Below are positions 61,609 to 64,000 of a stretch of 64,000 nucleotides of DNA, piece after piece (position 1 is the stretch's first letter; every line of letters starts with the position of its first letter). Below the pieces are notes generated by a model. It was given only the letters and a program-made list of their open reading frames with translations, was not told the origin of the DNA and did not search any database. This DNA is from S015-6 sp964384945 (GTDB lineage Bacteria; Desulfobacterota; DSWW01): the NCBI GenBank assembly GCA_964384945.1, contig CAYLMK010000006.1:1-64000 (forward strand). Direction: 5' to 3'. A program made the translations under genes and the position numbers.

Positions 61609-62196
61609 ATGGCGACAAGAGGAACACCTTGCACGATCCGATTCTGTCCCGATCTTCGGGCTGCCTCGCTTTTCCTGGCGGCCTTGCTCCTGTGCGCGCT
61701 GGCCCCTTTTCCCTCCCCAGGCACAGCCGATGAGTTCGTCGCAAAGTCCGATTTCGAGTCTCTCTATGATCCCGGGATTCCGACCTCGGTCTCCGTGGAG
61801 TGGTCGTTTCCGAGCGGCTTTTCCCTTTGCATCGACAGCGGGCATCAACTCCGGATCGGAGACCGGGATCCGGGCTCGGACGATGCAAGCAACAGAATAA
61901 GCACCTTCCCCCTTTTGTTTTCCCTGCAGTACGAGCTGTATGAACACCCGTGGCTCTCCCAATCCGTGAGCCTCGGGTTGGGGCCCACCTTTCTGCATGA
62001 CGGGGCCATGCCCGTCCGGTTGAAGGACATCGACGTGCGGGGCGGCTCCCACTGGGCCACCGAGTGGGTCTCCCGCCTCTCGCGAGATATTTCCATCCAT
62101 CTGAAGATGAAGTACAGCCACGTTGTCCGGGCCGCGGTCGATGGAATCCCCCTCGGGGACTTCACGACCTGGCTGGGGCTGCATCTTCGGTGGTGA
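61609..62196 (+). CDS. Exported beta-barrel-like outer membrane protein
   Basis: A 195-residue protein. AASLFLAALLLCALAPFPSP is a signal peptide. The rest alternates polar and hydrophobic residues: SVEWSFPSGFSLCIDSGHQL, FPLLFSLQYELYEHP, VSLGLGPTFLHDGA, and ends in an aromatic terminus (WLGLHLRW), as in OmpW-like or PagP-like eight-strand barrels. It is first in the putative sigma-54-driven block with the TatT and TRAP genes. Family assignment is tentative. Confidence 0.6.
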   Translation: MATRGTPCTIRFCPDLRAASLFLAALLLCALAPFPSPGTADEFVAKSDFESLYDPGIPTSVSVEWSFPSGFSLCIDSGHQLRIGDRDPGSDDASNRISTFPLLFSLQYELYEHPWLSQSVSLGLGPTFLHDGAMPVRLKDIDVRGGSHWATEWVSRLSRDISIHLKMKYSHVVRAAVDGIPLGDFTTWLGLHLRW

Positions 62197-62333
62197 GGTC
62201 GCTCAACCGGGTTTGCCGAATGCTTCCCTTCTCCTCCCCTGATCCGGCCCGGCCTTTTGACTTCCCCCCGGTATTTTGCTATCAGGATCGTAACTGCAAT
62301 ACCAACTCATTGGAATCCAAACGCTTTCTTCTT

Positions 62334-63221
62334 ATGAAAACAGCCTCGCAATTCAAGTTCTGTCTTATCGCCGGGCTTTTTCTTCTCAGCGCCCCGACCG
62401 GCTGCGGGAGGATCGTAGGTCACTTCACCCGTCCCCTTTTCGACGACCTGAACCGGTCTTTCTTGCGGCAGCAGGACGTCGTCATCGCCGAAACCGGAGC
62501 GCCCGCCTTTCTTCTCGTCCTGGACGGACTGATCGAACACAGCCCGAAGAACAAAAGCCTCCTGCTTGCAGGCGCCCAGGCCTATTCCGCTTACGCTGCA
62601 GCCTTCGTGGGAACCAAGGCGCCTGAGAGGAACAGACGGCTCACCGAAAAGGCGAAGGCGTATGCCCTTCGGGCCTTGAGCCTCCACAAAAAGCAGTTCG
62701 GCAAGGTGAAGGATGAGCCCTATCCCGAATTCGTCCCTTGTCTGGACACCTTCCGAGAAAAGGATGTTCCTTATGTCTTCCACGCGGCCGCCTGTTGGGC
62801 GGGCTGGATTCAGGCCCACTCCGATTCGATGGAGGCGGTCGCAGACCTTCCCAAGGTCCAGGGCCTGATCGAACGGGTGATCGACCTGGACGAGACCTAT
62901 TATTACGGAGCCTCCCACACCTTCCTGGGTGTTTTGTTGACCATCCGTCCCCCTTCTCTCGGCGGGAGGCCCGAGGAGGCCCGGAAACACTTCGAGCGGG
63001 CCGTCGAACTCGGTCGGGGAAGGCTGCTCCCCACCTATGTGATGTATGCGAAGAGCTACGCCAAGCTGATGTACGAGAAGGAACTCTTCTACGATCTTCT
63101 GAACACCGTCCTCCAGGCCTCCGTGGACGCCGTACCCGAACTCACGCTCGTGAACACGCTCGCGCGAGAGCAGGCCGTCGCTCTCATCGACGAGGCGCGG
63201 GCAGAGGAATACTTCGATTGA
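62334..63221 (+). CDS. TatT-type TPR lipoprotein of a TRAP transporter
   Basis: A 295-residue lipoprotein. FCLIAGLFLLSAPTGCGRIV has the lipobox cysteine at residue 24. The body is helical TPR-like, with ETGAPAFLLVLDGLIEHSPK, LTEKAKAYALRALSLHKKQF and HTFLGVLLTIRPPSLGGRPE typical of the TatT (TRAP-associated) family. The ATG at 62334 is chosen. The periplasmic binding protein gene follows by 75 bases. TatT is thought to help the binding protein hand over hydrophobic ligands. Confidence 0.85.
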   Translation: MKTASQFKFCLIAGLFLLSAPTGCGRIVGHFTRPLFDDLNRSFLRQQDVVIAETGAPAFLLVLDGLIEHSPKNKSLLLAGAQAYSAYAAAFVGTKAPERNRRLTEKAKAYALRALSLHKKQFGKVKDEPYPEFVPCLDTFREKDVPYVFHAAACWAGWIQAHSDSMEAVADLPKVQGLIERVIDLDETYYYGASHTFLGVLLTIRPPSLGGRPEEARKHFERAVELGRGRLLPTYVMYAKSYAKLMYEKELFYDLLNTVLQASVDAVPELTLVNTLAREQAVALIDEARAEEYFD

Positions 63222-63296
63222 GCGGACCCGAATCGACCCGGCTCCGTTGCATCCCCTGCGACCGTTCACCACACCGCCCCTCGAGGAGGGAAAGAG

Positions 63297-64000
63297 ATGA
63301 AACGAATCGGAGCCGCATCGTGGGGTGTTTTGTTCGTGCTGGCCGCCACCCTTGCCGCGGACCCGGCGCTTGCCGTCAGGATCAAGCTCGCCACCAAGGC
63401 GCCGGAGAATTTCAAGTCCGCCGGCATCGTGAAGAAGATGGCTGCGGAGATCGAGCAGAAGACGAACGGGACCGTACGCTGCAAGATTTACTACGGGGGG
63501 GTCAAGGGAACGGGCCGGGACCTGCTCCTGAAGATGAAGAGCGGGGAAATCCATGGCGGGGAATTCACGGCCGGCGAGGCATCCTCTGTCGTCAATGACC
63601 TGCAGATCATGAGCATCCCCTTCCTGCTGAAGAATTACGAAGAAGTCGACTTCGTACTCGAACGCATGCGGCCCTATTTTGAGAAAAGGCTGCAGGAACG
63701 CGGATACGTCGTGCTCGGATGGCTGGAAGTCGGCTTCGGCTTTCTCATGTCCGTCCAGCCCATCGCCACCCGCAGCGACCTCCTCGGGAAAAAGGTTTGG
63801 ATTCCCCAGGGCGACCGGATCGGGCAGGCCGCCTTCGAGGCGCTTGGGGTTCCTCCGATTCCGATGACAATCTCGGACGTGATGGTCGCCCTTCAAACCG
63901 GCCAGATCGACACGGTGGGGAATTCCCTGGTGGGCGCCATCGCCCTGCAGTGGCACACGCGAATCAAACACATCACCGATGTGCCGCTCCTTTACATTTA
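63297..64000 (+). CDS. dctP: TRAP transporter substrate-binding protein, 3' end cut by window
   Basis: The frame from ATG 63297 runs past the window end, so only 234 codons are seen. SWGVLFVLAATLAADPALA is a signal peptide. TNGTVRCKIYYGGVKGTG, LLLKMKSGEIHGGEFTAGEA, VWIPQGDRIGQAAFEALGVP and DVMVALQTGQIDTVGN belong to the DctP/TatP family. GGAGGG lies upstream of the start. It binds an organic acid or lipid-like ligand in the periplasm for transport; membrane subunits would follow outside the window. Confidence 0.9.
   Translation, partial: MKRIGAASWGVLFVLAATLAADPALAVRIKLATKAPENFKSAGIVKKMAAEIEQKTNGTVRCKIYYGGVKGTGRDLLLKMKSGEIHGGEFTAGEASSVVNDLQIMSIPFLLKNYEEVDFVLERMRPYFEKRLQERGYVVLGWLEVGFGFLMSVQPIATRSDLLGKKVWIPQGDRIGQAAFEALGVPPIPMTISDVMVALQTGQIDTVGNSLVGAIALQWHTRIKHITDVPLLYI

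Noticed and set aside
1..64000. CRISPR array, rRNA genes or insertion sequences
   Set aside because: No regularly spaced repeats, rRNA-like stretches or transposase motifs were seen on either strand by reading.

Overview
The window reads as a high-GC chromosome segment of an anaerobic, respiring bacterium, most likely Desulfobacterota (the former sulfate-reducing or syntrophic deltaproteobacteria). Evidence is the Hmc/Tmc-like membrane redox gene set with an HdrD-type subunit, an aldehyde:ferredoxin-oxidoreductase-family protein with its Fe-S partner, a DsrE-family protein, GatCAB, a sigma-54 two-component system and a TatT-type TRAP transporter. This assignment is inference; there is no rRNA or other marker here.

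Layout. 1-1527: the end of an integrated element. A divergent XRE/excisionase-like regulatory operon and a zinc-finger gene flank an operator region, and the element stops at a 45-nt 3' fragment of tRNA-Phe, a classic attachment-site scar. 1.65-4.3 kb: small accessory genes, including two paralogous HTH proteins, one of only 59 residues. 4.3-18.1 kb: mostly housekeeping genes (FmdB-like, HExxH protein, Nudix, PilZ, DUF72, CinA, hydrolase, thioredoxin, a 29-residue membrane peptide, PC4-like protein, GatCAB, SppA). 18.4-34.7 kb: surface-polysaccharide genes. They include a WbpB-WbpD fusion, a PIN-WbpE fusion, a sulfotransferase, asparagine synthetase, glycosyltransferases, an AAC(3)-like acetyltransferase, a ceramidase-like protein, a GT9 enzyme, a nucleotidyltransferase and a degenerate polyprenyl synthase.

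34.7-49.7 kb (minus strand): a codirectional array that runs into the polysaccharide genes. In transcription order it encodes a PadR regulator, ferredoxin, AOR-like protein, BPL_N-type amidotransferase-like protein, PsrB-like and NrfD-like subunits, a Tat-exported molybdopterin protein, a pentaheme cytochrome, a NarI-like heme subunit, an HdrD-like subunit, a small protein, a DsrE protein, a radical-SAM/GNAT fusion and an AIR-synthase-like protein. The order suggests electron transfer across the membrane tied to an uncharacterised radical-SAM pathway. This is the best candidate for a new system.

49.9-54.8 kb: divergent GH127-like and lipoprotein GH94-like genes. 54.8-57.4 kb: a SHOCT lipoprotein, a divergent ribosomal-S10-like protein and FabH. 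57.4-61.1 kb: a sigma-54 response regulator, lipoprotein and histidine kinase arranged as in enterobacterial glrK-qseG-glrR. 61.6-64 kb: an outer-membrane-like protein, TatT lipoprotein and TRAP binding protein (truncated by the window edge), behind a well-spaced sigma-54-type promoter that faces away from the regulator operon.
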